Both the position numbers and the translations under genes were made by a program. The notes under the pieces were generated by a model, which was not told where the DNA came from, ran no database searches, and worked only from the letters and a program-made list of their open reading frames with translations. Shown in pieces: positions 56,532-64,000 of a stretch of DNA of 64,000 bases (within the stretch, counting starts at the first letter, position 1; every line of letters starts with the position of its first letter). This stretch comes from an uncultured Thalassotalea sp. (GTDB lineage Bacteria; Pseudomonadota; Gammaproteobacteria; Enterobacterales; Alteromonadaceae): contig CANMZP010000002.1 in assembly GCA_947502355.1 (NCBI GenBank), positions 186,001-250,000 on the forward strand. The letters are read 5' to 3'.

Positions 56532-57470
56532 CTACGGGTCTAAGCTCACGCTACCAAAGTCGGCAGAGGCGGCCACACACCATACGCTTAGGCTATTAAA
56601 GTCATCTAATGTTTTGCCCGTAGGTAAGCGTAAAGTCAGTATTGCGTTTTCAAAAGGTGGGCCATTAATTTTACGACTGATGGCAAACGCACTGTCCTTA
56701 TCGTATTCATGATTGGTACCAGCATAAATGTACACATCAGGTCCTAAACCGTCGTAGTAAAACTCGCTAATTTCAATGGTACAATCGTTTATTACGGTGA
56801 CTTTGCCAGCAACTTCATGGAAATAGCCTTCAAAGTAGGCACTATAGCCAACGAGTGGGTGACTATTGCCACAGGTGTTGGCGGTTACCTGACCAAGTTG
56901 TTCTAAGGTCATTTGAAGGTGCATTATGGCTTGTTCTTCACTCACCAAATTAATGTAGTAGCCATTAATTTGATTTAATAATTCATTGGCCTGAGTGTCA
57001 AAAGATCTGTTGGAAAAGTCTAGTGTGGCATTGGCTAACGTTTGATGAACTTCTGCGTTTATCTCTATGCCATTTTCAGCGTAGCCATCGCTATCTAGAG
57101 ACTGCAAAAAGCGGGTTAAGTTAATTACCTTTTGGTTATCTAAGGTGTCACTGGCGAACACATCTAATGGCGTAATAATGCTTTGTCCGCTTACATCCGG
57201 TAAAGCAATGCCACCAATGCTAAAACTTACCATTTCATCCAGTTGGTAGTTAAACTCACCTTGACTGTTTGTTTGCCCTGATTGGGTCGGTGTTTGGTAA
57301 TTGAGCCCCGCCACGTTTGCATCAACAAACTGACCGACAAAAACTTGAGGTTCAACAGGGGCGGGAACACTATTCACACTGGAAGATGAGCCACCACCTC
57401 CAGATCCTCCACAGCCCAAAAGTAGGTTAAAGGAAGAAATAACACTGATACACAGGCAAGCTTTTTTCAT
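56532..57470 (-). CDS. Lipoprotein with C-terminal DM13 domain
   Basis: 312 residues. Lipobox LLLGC at Cys20, then a Gly/Ser-rich linker. A middle region (about 40-190) resembles the repeated secreted domain with FVDANVAGLNYQTPTQSGQTNSQGEFNY found in many marine lipoproteins. The C-terminal DM13 domain (DGLGPDVYIYAGTNHEY, LTLRLPTGKTLDDFNSLSVWCVAASADFGSVSL) holds the conserved Cys proposed to carry redox chemistry in animal DM13 proteins. The function is unknown. It is convergent with the LrgB gene. Confidence 0.8.
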   Translation of the reverse strand: MKKACLCISVISSFNLLLGCGGSGGGGSSSSVNSVPAPVEPQVFVGQFVDANVAGLNYQTPTQSGQTNSQGEFNYQLDEMVSFSIGGIALPDVSGQSIITPLDVFASDTLDNQKVINLTRFLQSLDSDGYAENGIEINAEVHQTLANATLDFSNRSFDTQANELLNQINGYYINLVSEEQAIMHLQMTLEQLGQVTANTCGNSHPLVGYSAYFEGYFHEVAGKVTVINDCTIEISEFYYDGLGPDVYIYAGTNHEYDKDSAFAISRKINGPPFENAILTLRLPTGKTLDDFNSLSVWCVAASADFGSVSLDP

Positions 57471-57662
57471 AGAAACTCTTATATTTTAATGGCTTTTAAC
57501 TAACGCCAGTATAGATCAGAGCGGTGCAAAAGGTTTCACAAAAGTATCACAATTGCGTAGACGGGCATGGAAAAAAGAAAAAGAGAGAAAGAAAAAAAGT
57601 GAATATTAGCTAACTGAACTGGGGAGAACTTAAGTTAACTAACATTCACCTTTAAAAGGGGC

Positions 57663-57695
57663 GTTCAGTGCTCGGGGATTGAGTTAACACTGAAC
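57663..57695. terminator. Hairpin beyond the GH30 gene
   Basis: GTTCAGTG / CACTGAAC arms with a 17-base loop, 15 bases past the stop codon. There is no clear T tract, so termination is uncertain. Confidence 0.35.
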
Positions 57696-57709
57696 AGGTT
57701 CAAGAAGGT

Positions 57710-59446
57710 TTATAACTGTACTTGTACGGTTTGTACCGCATTGGCCATAATTTCAACTTTGGCATGCTGGTTACCAATTTCCAAGCTGTAGGTAATTGGT
57801 TGCTTGGTTGTATTTAGTAATTGCACACTTAATAAGTTGTCGGCATTAATGGTGGCACTTGCGTGAATGTCATCATCACCTAAACCATCGAGTACACGTG
57901 TTGCCTGTACGGCTTTATCGCCTGGGCGAATGGTTTGACTAAATTGTGACAATACGTGGAACACAGGTGTGTAGTACACTTCTTTGCTATTGGTATCAAT
58001 CATAATTGGTGCACCACAGAAGTTACCTACGTGGTTCGGGCCACCGTCCTGATCCAATACAATGTTCCAGTCAATCCAACCGTTCATCCAGTGGTTAAAG
58101 CTCACAATGATATTACGTGCATAACGATGAACTGGTGTATAAATTGGGTGATCTTCTGCATTTGGTGCCCACTCAGCGGAGTATGCCCAGTCGGTCGCGG
58201 TTTTGTTCCACCAAAATTCATCATTGCCAAACCAGTTTTCTTCGGTAAAGTTTGCCGGATCGGCAATCCCTTCGGGTGCTGGTTTACCTAAATCATCAAT
58301 GGTCGCTTCGGTATTTAAAATGGCAAAATCCGGGTATTTCTCATGTGTTTTCTGTAATGCCGCTTCGTAAACTTTTTCAGTACTTTCATACCAGTGAACA
58401 GCCGTTCCATATACATATGGGCTCGCTTCTTCATCACCTAAGATGGTATCTGTCCAGTGGTCTAATCCATCACGGTTTTGGTCGTAAATTAAAATGTTTA
58501 CGTCGTTGTGCTTACTGCCTTTAAGTTTTGGACCTAAGTGCTGTGCAATAAAATCGCGTTGGGTTTCTGGGGTAAAGTGCATGCTTTCCCATTGGCCATT
58601 GTTACCGTGTGGTTCGTTAACCGGGGTTAACGCCCAAATGTCTACGCCTTCTGCTTCATACGCATCAAGGTATTTAATTAGGTAATCGGCATATGGGCCA
58701 ACGTATTCAGGTTTTAAACTACCACCGGTGCCATTAAAGTTGTTTTCTGGCGTGCCTTTAATGTAGTAGGTTTCAATGTCTTTCATCCAATCTGGAGCAG
58801 TCCAAGCAGAAGCCACAATTTGCAGGTCTTTGTCTTGTTGCGCTTCTTTAATCGCGACGGCTTCTTGGATCATCGGCAGTAAGTCATAGCTTTCATCAAC
58901 GATGTTCGGGAACTCAGCTTTGCTGAAACCGGCGCTGTCTTCGCTAATGTCGAATGTTTCTAGTTTGGCATCACCTTTGGTTTCTACGTATGAGTACAAA
59001 CCTTTTACGGCAAAATCGGTTGCGCCAATATGAGTACGGGCTACCGAGAAGTTTGCGCCCTGATCTGAATACACATCTTGCATAATTTTTTGGCGTTGCT
59101 CTTTTTCAAGGTGTGCCAATACAAATGCTGAAGACTCGGTAAATGAAGAACCAACACCTACCATGGTTTGTTTTACTACGGCCGGGTTAATAACGATTTT
59201 GCTACCCGTGCCTTTACCATTAACAAACGCAACGTTGTCTTTGGTTGCCACTTTATCGCCCGCTTCACTGGTTAGTAGGATACGCGCCGTTTTAGAAAGG
59301 TTGTAGCTCGTTTCTGCTACTTTCTGGGTATCAGTTTTAACCGGAGCTTGATTGGTGTGTCCGCCTTCTGAACAACCACCTAGCGCGAGCGCCAATACCG
59401 AGGCGATGACGCTAAGTTTTGGGCTTACTTGGTTCTTTAACTTCAT
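57710..59446 (-). CDS. Glycoside hydrolase family 30 lipoprotein
   Basis: 578 residues from the ATG at 59446, chosen because it gives a proper lipoprotein signal (VLALALGGC, Cys25); an in-frame start 51 bases upstream is less likely. The TIM barrel carries the acid/base Glu278 in ALTPVNEPHG and nucleophile Glu380 in FAILNTEATID. SFTESSAFVLAHL and VASAWTAPDWMKD are GH30 marks, and a beta-sandwich domain follows. Probable substrate: a beta-1,6-glucan, beta-glucosyl or xylosyl polymer; the subfamily cannot be told by eye. It is divergent from a membrane-bound regulator that may control it. Confidence 0.9.
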   Translation of the reverse strand: MKLKNQVSPKLSVIASVLALALGGCSEGGHTNQAPVKTDTQKVAETSYNLSKTARILLTSEAGDKVATKDNVAFVNGKGTGSKIVINPAVVKQTMVGVGSSFTESSAFVLAHLEKEQRQKIMQDVYSDQGANFSVARTHIGATDFAVKGLYSYVETKGDAKLETFDISEDSAGFSKAEFPNIVDESYDLLPMIQEAVAIKEAQQDKDLQIVASAWTAPDWMKDIETYYIKGTPENNFNGTGGSLKPEYVGPYADYLIKYLDAYEAEGVDIWALTPVNEPHGNNGQWESMHFTPETQRDFIAQHLGPKLKGSKHNDVNILIYDQNRDGLDHWTDTILGDEEASPYVYGTAVHWYESTEKVYEAALQKTHEKYPDFAILNTEATIDDLGKPAPEGIADPANFTEENWFGNDEFWWNKTATDWAYSAEWAPNAEDHPIYTPVHRYARNIIVSFNHWMNGWIDWNIVLDQDGGPNHVGNFCGAPIMIDTNSKEVYYTPVFHVLSQFSQTIRPGDKAVQATRVLDGLGDDDIHASATINADNLLSVQLLNTTKQPITYSLEIGNQHAKVEIMANAVQTVQVQL

Positions 59447-59737
59447 TGTGTTTTTGTACCTGAATTTATTAACTGAGATAATACTAGTTTTCCACAATAA
59501 AATCGTCTAGTGAATTACGACCTGTCTACCTCATGAAAAATCCGTTTTATCGATTATTCTCTCTAAAATGGTAAATTCCCGGCTGCTTGTGGAATTAATC
59601 GACAATATTGTCCGTAATTACGGTTATTAAATGCAGATAACATTGATTTATGCATACAATTTGGATACTTTAGATGTTAGCGAATCCTATCTAATACAGA
59701 ACAGCAGCACCTGCCAAAATATCTAAAAGCAGCCCTT

Positions 59738-61855
59738 ATGAATAACACGCATTATCGAATTGGCCCCTGTATACTCGATCGCCAAAAAATGAGTCTACAA
59801 AATGGTGACCTCCACAGTAAGCTTTCTGCGAAGGTTTTTGAATTACTCAATCTATTCTTAACCAACCAAGACAATATTGTTAGCAGTGAGCAAGCCATCG
59901 AAATTATTTGGCTGAACAATGTTGCTGTGGGTAAACGAGGCTTTACCAATGCCGTATGGGCGCTTCGCAAAAAGTTCAAAGAACTGGGGGTTGAAGGTGA
60001 TATCTTTTTGACCTTACCTAAAGTTGGTTATCAACTACTGTTAAGTGCTGAGCCTATTGTTGATGAGTTACCCGTTAAACTAGATGCGCAAGCGGATGAA
60101 GAAAAGCCAAAGGCTAAATCTCGACAATATCTTTTTGTTGCTGCTGCCATTCTGAACACTGTGATTTTAGTGCTCGCTTATTGGTTTTTTGTCGGCAATA
60201 CCTCGCCAAAACCCGATGTCGAAACAGGACAAAAAAATGGTTCACCGATTATTCATGTCTCAAAACGAGCAAGTATTACCAATTTTGAAGGCATTGAAGA
60301 ATATCCAACCCCCTCAAATAGTGGCCGCTTTTTGGCGTTCCAATGGTTAAAAGAAAATAAACCGGTTGGCCTTTACGTTCGTGATTTAATGGATGAATCG
60401 GCACCATTAAATTTATTGACCATGACAACAGACATTGAAAGCTCACCTGCTTGGTCAAACAGTGATGATTCCTTAGCCTATATACGGGTGAATTCTGAAA
60501 AGCAGTGTGAGGTTAGGGTTAAACATTTAATAACCAACCAAGACATTAAGATTGATGATGGTTGTTATTACCAGCCTTATCGTCGTGTCATTACCTGGTC
60601 TCAAAATCATGATGAGGCACTTATCTACGCGAAAAAGATTGATGGTCGGGTTGCTTTATTCCTGTATGACTTTGCAACAAAGCAAGTTCAACAATATACC
60701 TTCCCTGAAAAGGGGCAGACAGATTATGCGCCACACATGCTTGGCGATAATTTAACGTTGGCATTTATTCGGGAATTCTCGACAAGTCATGTCTCGGTCT
60801 TGCTAAAAGATAGCAATAACGATGTAAAGGCTGTCGTTCCTGATAAGGTAAGCATCCTAGATTTAGATTGGGACAAACGTAACAACCAGTTGTACGTCAA
60901 TTATTTGCAAGGTAGTCAATATATCATTGAACGTATTGCCTTAACGAGTGAGCAGCGCAGTATTATTTCTAATACCGGTTTGCCAAGTTCGATTGCCTTG
61001 AACATGGCAAATAACGAAATGTTGATTTCAGAACATATCTCTAAAGAGTATATCGCTGAGATTTCAATGCAATCGGGTAAGATTCTCCGCCGAATCTCCT
61101 CTTCATCTAGAGATATGTATGGCCGCTATAACGCCCTTACCAGTGATATTTTATTTTTATCAAATCGCACCGACTTTTGGGCGGTATGGAAAAATAACCG
61201 GGCTAAAAGCGTTAATTTAACGCAGCAAATGGGTCATGCCATTGTCCCAAGCATTTCACCTGATGGCTCTAAATATGCGGTAAGTCTCAGCACATCAACG
61301 GGAAAAAGTCGGACTCTTTACATCAGTGAATTTGGGTCGACTGATTTTACTGAAATTGATACGGCAGGGCTATTTGCAGATAATTTAAGTTGGTCACTAG
61401 ACGGAAAATCGATTTATTTCCATGCAACGAGTACCGCTGGCACAGGCATATTTAAATTAAATATTGCTGAGCAAAGTGTCGTGCAGTTAACATTTTCTAA
61501 TGAGCATTTTGGGGTTGAACCCGAAAGCGGGTCGTTATTGGTTTCTAAACTTAATGAATCTGGGATTTGGCACGTTGACTTGAACTCGGCTGAGCAAACG
61601 AAATTAACCGATAAACTTTCTGCTTTTGATTTTGGCTCATTTTATTGGCAAGACGGTGCTTTGTATCTTTTGAGTAGAACCAACAATGAAGATCAAATCA
61701 TTAAACACCTTGACGGTGAAGAGACGATTCTGGTTCGTTATCCGGCCAATAGTATTAAACGAGCCTTTGGTTTCTCTCCTGCGACAAAAAACAGTTTTAT
61801 CTCAACCCTTAAGATAACAAACGAAGCGGACATTATTGCGCTTTCCCTAGAGTAA
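59738..61855 (+). CDS. CadC-type membrane transcriptional regulator with TolB-like sensor domain
   Basis: 705 residues. An N-terminal OmpR-like winged helix (1-102, LSAKVFELLNLFL, NAVWALRKKF, LTLPKVGYQLL) is followed by a charged linker, one membrane helix (131-152) and a periplasmic beta-propeller of PD40/TolB-like repeats (AWSNSDDSLAYIR, SPDGSKYAVSL, SWSLDGKSIYFH). CadC-type proteins bind DNA directly while anchored in the membrane and sense a periplasmic signal. The neighbours are the divergent GH30 gene and the pseudo-subtilase gene downstream on the same strand. Confidence 0.88.
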   Translation: MNNTHYRIGPCILDRQKMSLQNGDLHSKLSAKVFELLNLFLTNQDNIVSSEQAIEIIWLNNVAVGKRGFTNAVWALRKKFKELGVEGDIFLTLPKVGYQLLLSAEPIVDELPVKLDAQADEEKPKAKSRQYLFVAAAILNTVILVLAYWFFVGNTSPKPDVETGQKNGSPIIHVSKRASITNFEGIEEYPTPSNSGRFLAFQWLKENKPVGLYVRDLMDESAPLNLLTMTTDIESSPAWSNSDDSLAYIRVNSEKQCEVRVKHLITNQDIKIDDGCYYQPYRRVITWSQNHDEALIYAKKIDGRVALFLYDFATKQVQQYTFPEKGQTDYAPHMLGDNLTLAFIREFSTSHVSVLLKDSNNDVKAVVPDKVSILDLDWDKRNNQLYVNYLQGSQYIIERIALTSEQRSIISNTGLPSSIALNMANNEMLISEHISKEYIAEISMQSGKILRRISSSSRDMYGRYNALTSDILFLSNRTDFWAVWKNNRAKSVNLTQQMGHAIVPSISPDGSKYAVSLSTSTGKSRTLYISEFGSTDFTEIDTAGLFADNLSWSLDGKSIYFHATSTAGTGIFKLNIAEQSVVQLTFSNEHFGVEPESGSLLVSKLNESGIWHVDLNSAEQTKLTDKLSAFDFGSFYWQDGALYLLSRTNNEDQIIKHLDGEETILVRYPANSIKRAFGFSPATKNSFISTLKITNEADIIALSLE

Positions 61856-62382
61856 TATTAAAGCCAGTATATTTTCGTTGAGTGATTAACAGCCTAGTGG
61901 GATTGGTCCAGTAGGCCACTACATTAACTAAAGGCAATATTGCTCTCTATTCATTACATCCTCACCTCACTTACTTTCACTATATATCTTTCTTGCACAG
62001 TGGTTGCCATACGGTAAATAATTGGCCCATTGTCTCATAATTCATCTATTTTGTACGCTTGTTCAACTACCTCGCTGTAGATAATTATTCAGTTAACGCT
62101 ATTTTTTATGCCAGATTCATTCGTTTTCCCTTCAGTTTCATGGTGTTTTTGTGGTTGTTTTTTAGCCTGTGGCGCGCTCTGAAACTATTGTATTTAAAGG
62201 GTTTGATGTTTATTTGATGTTTTTTTGATGGGTTTGTGATGTTAATTCGACAAACATTGGATGTTCGTCTGGTTGTGCAGTTGATTTGGGTCATATATAA
62301 GAGATTTAGTGCTGACTTCTTTACATAATAATTACACTCAGGGTCAGGGCTTATAAAAACAATTAATTAGGAAAGTTAATAA
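61856..62382. other. Intergenic region upstream of the subtilase-like gene
   Basis: About 530 bases with no convincing gene. A 62-codon minus-strand frame at 62106-62294 is Asn/Lys-rich by base composition and not called. The last 100 bases presumably carry the promoter of the subtilase-like gene; tttgatg repeats occur at about 62201-62240. ggaaag before the ATG is a reasonable ribosome site. Confidence 0.5.
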
Positions 62383-64000
62383 ATGAAATACTCGAAAAGT
62401 ATGATTGCTTTGTGTGTTGGCTCTGCATTGGCAGCAGGCGCAACAAATGCACAATCAATGTCAGATACCAAAGCTGCCTATGCGACTTCCGCAAATGACC
62501 ATGGTCATTTCGTTTTGCAATTGAAATCTCAACCAGCACTATGGAATGGTAATGACAACCGTTCTGACTATCGACCAGAGCTAAGCCTGCTTAAAGAACA
62601 TCAAGATGTTATTTTTAATCAGATTTTAGCTATCGACCCGACTGCTGAATTAATGGCGAACACACGCTTATTAACTAACACTATGACCATCAAGCTAGAT
62701 CCGCAGTTGGTTGAACAGGTAAAACTGTTGCGTGCAGTACAAGCAGTAAGCGCTACAGGAAAGAGTATACGCGTTAAGAAGAAACCTGTTAATGCCGACC
62801 TTGTTGTAAACATGATGGCGGACACAGAACAAAATTCAGAAGTAGTGTCATACATGCAACCATACACTGGATCCGCAACAGCGGGCGCGGGCGTATCTAT
62901 TGGTATCGTATCTACAGGTATTGATTATACGCTAGAAGTATTTGGCGGAAGTGGCGTATACGGTGTACATAACGGTGAAACGCCTCCAGTTAAAGGTTCT
63001 TACCTTGATGCATGGGAAGCGAATACGGTTGGTCCAACAGTGCCAGCAGTAGAAGATGATCCAAACACAGATGAAGATGAATCTGCAGATGCCATTCTTG
63101 GTTATGATGGATTCCCAACGAACGTTGTTGCGGGGGGCTGGGATTTTTACAGTGAAAACTGGGGTAATGACGGTAACCCAATCGAATCAAACATTGAGGT
63201 GGAATTTTCTAATGGTTACGTTTGGCCGACAGGCTTAGGAACTGAGCTTGCTAGTATTGTTCACCAGTTAGCACCAGGCGCAGAAATACACGCTTATAAA
63301 GTCTTTATGATTAAAGAAGAAGAAAATGGAGAGGTTAATCTTCGTTTCCCAGACTTTGAAAGAATTAATCAGTCTATTGAACATGCACTTGATCCAAACC
63401 AAGATGGTGACATCAGTGATCACCTTGATGTGTTATTACTAGACTCAGCAGGTGCAGCAGCATTCTATCACCAATTTGAGCAATCTGGTTCATCAGCCTC
63501 TAAGATTCAAGATGCTATCCAACGCGCTTCAGCCCTAGGACTAACCATAGTAACTAATGCCGGTTACGGCGGTCATCAGAACTCATGGGGTGAAGAAACC
63601 GAAACCAATATCCGTAATTGGATTTCATGGGAAGGTTCTGCTCCTGCGGCTATCACGGTCGGTTCTACGACTGTTGCTGATGATGGTACGGTTGTTCCTG
63701 CAAAATTCTCTCCTAAGGGGCCTGTGCGTGGTAGCTTCGACTTAAAACCTGAACTTATGAGTTTAGGAACAGATGTTCCCGTAGCGATGATGTCAAAAGA
63801 AAATCAAAGCTCAGCCAAAGTTGGCACTCGTAGTGATGCTAACGTGGCTTCGGCACGTATTGCAGCAGCCGTTGCCGTGTTAAAAGCAGCTAACCCTGAA
63901 TTTGGATCCATTGAGTTGAAAGCGCTTTTAGCTAATACCGCTGATCACAATATTAAAGAAATGGACTATACAACAGGTGAGGTATTAGAACAGGCTGAAC
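62383..64000 (+). CDS. Subtilase-family (S8) secreted protein with substituted catalytic residues; 3' truncated by window edge
   Basis: 539 residues are visible and the frame is still open at base 64000. Signal peptide MKYSKSMIALCVGSALAAGATNAQ. An I9-like propeptide region (about 40-130) is followed by an S8 fold. At the Asp site it reads IGIVSTGID, with Ser177 where Asp is expected. The HGTH site reads GLGTELASIV, with Leu285 for the catalytic His. The oxyanion Asn of AAGN is Tyr395 (NAGYGG). The GTSMA site reads SDANVASARIAAAVAVL, with Asn487 for the Ser. The surrounding sequence is otherwise well kept, so it looks like a pseudoprotease rather than a decayed gene. Confidence 0.85.
   Translation, partial: MKYSKSMIALCVGSALAAGATNAQSMSDTKAAYATSANDHGHFVLQLKSQPALWNGNDNRSDYRPELSLLKEHQDVIFNQILAIDPTAELMANTRLLTNTMTIKLDPQLVEQVKLLRAVQAVSATGKSIRVKKKPVNADLVVNMMADTEQNSEVVSYMQPYTGSATAGAGVSIGIVSTGIDYTLEVFGGSGVYGVHNGETPPVKGSYLDAWEANTVGPTVPAVEDDPNTDEDESADAILGYDGFPTNVVAGGWDFYSENWGNDGNPIESNIEVEFSNGYVWPTGLGTELASIVHQLAPGAEIHAYKVFMIKEEENGEVNLRFPDFERINQSIEHALDPNQDGDISDHLDVLLLDSAGAAAFYHQFEQSGSSASKIQDAIQRASALGLTIVTNAGYGGHQNSWGEETETNIRNWISWEGSAPAAITVGSTTVADDGTVVPAKFSPKGPVRGSFDLKPELMSLGTDVPVAMMSKENQSSAKVGTRSDANVASARIAAAVAVLKAANPEFGSIELKALLANTADHNIKEMDYTTGEVLEQAE

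Noticed and set aside
62106-62294. 62-codon minus-strand frame upstream of the subtilase-like gene
   Set aside because: Asn/Lys-rich translation of AT-rich DNA with no family match and no good start context.

Overview
This 64 kb window looks like chromosome from an AT-leaning marine gammaproteobacterium of the order Alteromonadales, most likely Colwelliaceae (Thalassotalea/Colwellia-like). The basis is the protein families, the enteric-like gene orders and the many secreted and TonB-type proteins; no rRNA or tRNA gene is visible to confirm the genus. Left edge (1-6.6 kb): the 3' end of a TonB-dependent receptor and a 23S rRNA pseudouridine synthase (rluF) face each other across about 4.8 kb bounded by two nearly identical 115-116 bp inverted repeats. 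Between the repeats lie a GTG-started gene joining a DnaQ-type exonuclease to a zinc-finger/transposase-like protein, apparently broken by a frameshift, and an orphan MGMWG-type gene. This is the clearest candidate mobile island.

Housekeeping core (6.7-34.8 kb): rho, trxA // rhlB-gppA; a tatABC-(secreted protein)-tatD-hemB-EamA transporter run; ubiE-ubiJ-ubiB with a second ABC1/UbiB-family gene divergent to it; gmk, rpoZ, spoT, ridA, trmH, recG in the classical order; then a sulfotransferase-like protein, two aminotransferases, a DUF445 membrane protein and a secreted cyclophilin. Rho-independent hairpins separate several of these units.

Accessory middle (34.9-41.8 kb): secreted unknowns, a beta-lactamase-fold protein, a pair of 154-residue phasin-like paralogues that share promoter, leader hairpin and terminator and flank a flavin reductase, a 52-residue DUF3012-type lipoprotein, a FadL-type porin and an M14-like putative zinc peptidase.

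Cell-wall/D-amino-acid/pyroglutamate region (41.9-54 kb): D-cysteine desulfhydrase-like enzyme, NagX-type membrane acyltransferase, two NhaC-family transporters, an RpiR/MurR regulator, a lipoprotein fusing an AmiD-like amidase (with altered active-site residues) to an intact serine beta-lactamase/PBP4b domain, and the complete 5-oxoprolinase pxpABC. Together they suggest uptake and breakdown of peptidoglycan-derived peptides and 5-oxoproline; this is inference from context.

Right end (54.3-64 kb): ABM monooxygenase-like protein, DUF938 methyltransferase, LrgA/LrgB pair, DM13 lipoprotein, GH30 glycosidase lipoprotein divergent from a CadC-type membrane regulator, and the start of a subtilase-family secreted protein in which all catalytic positions appear substituted (a pseudoprotease), running off the window.
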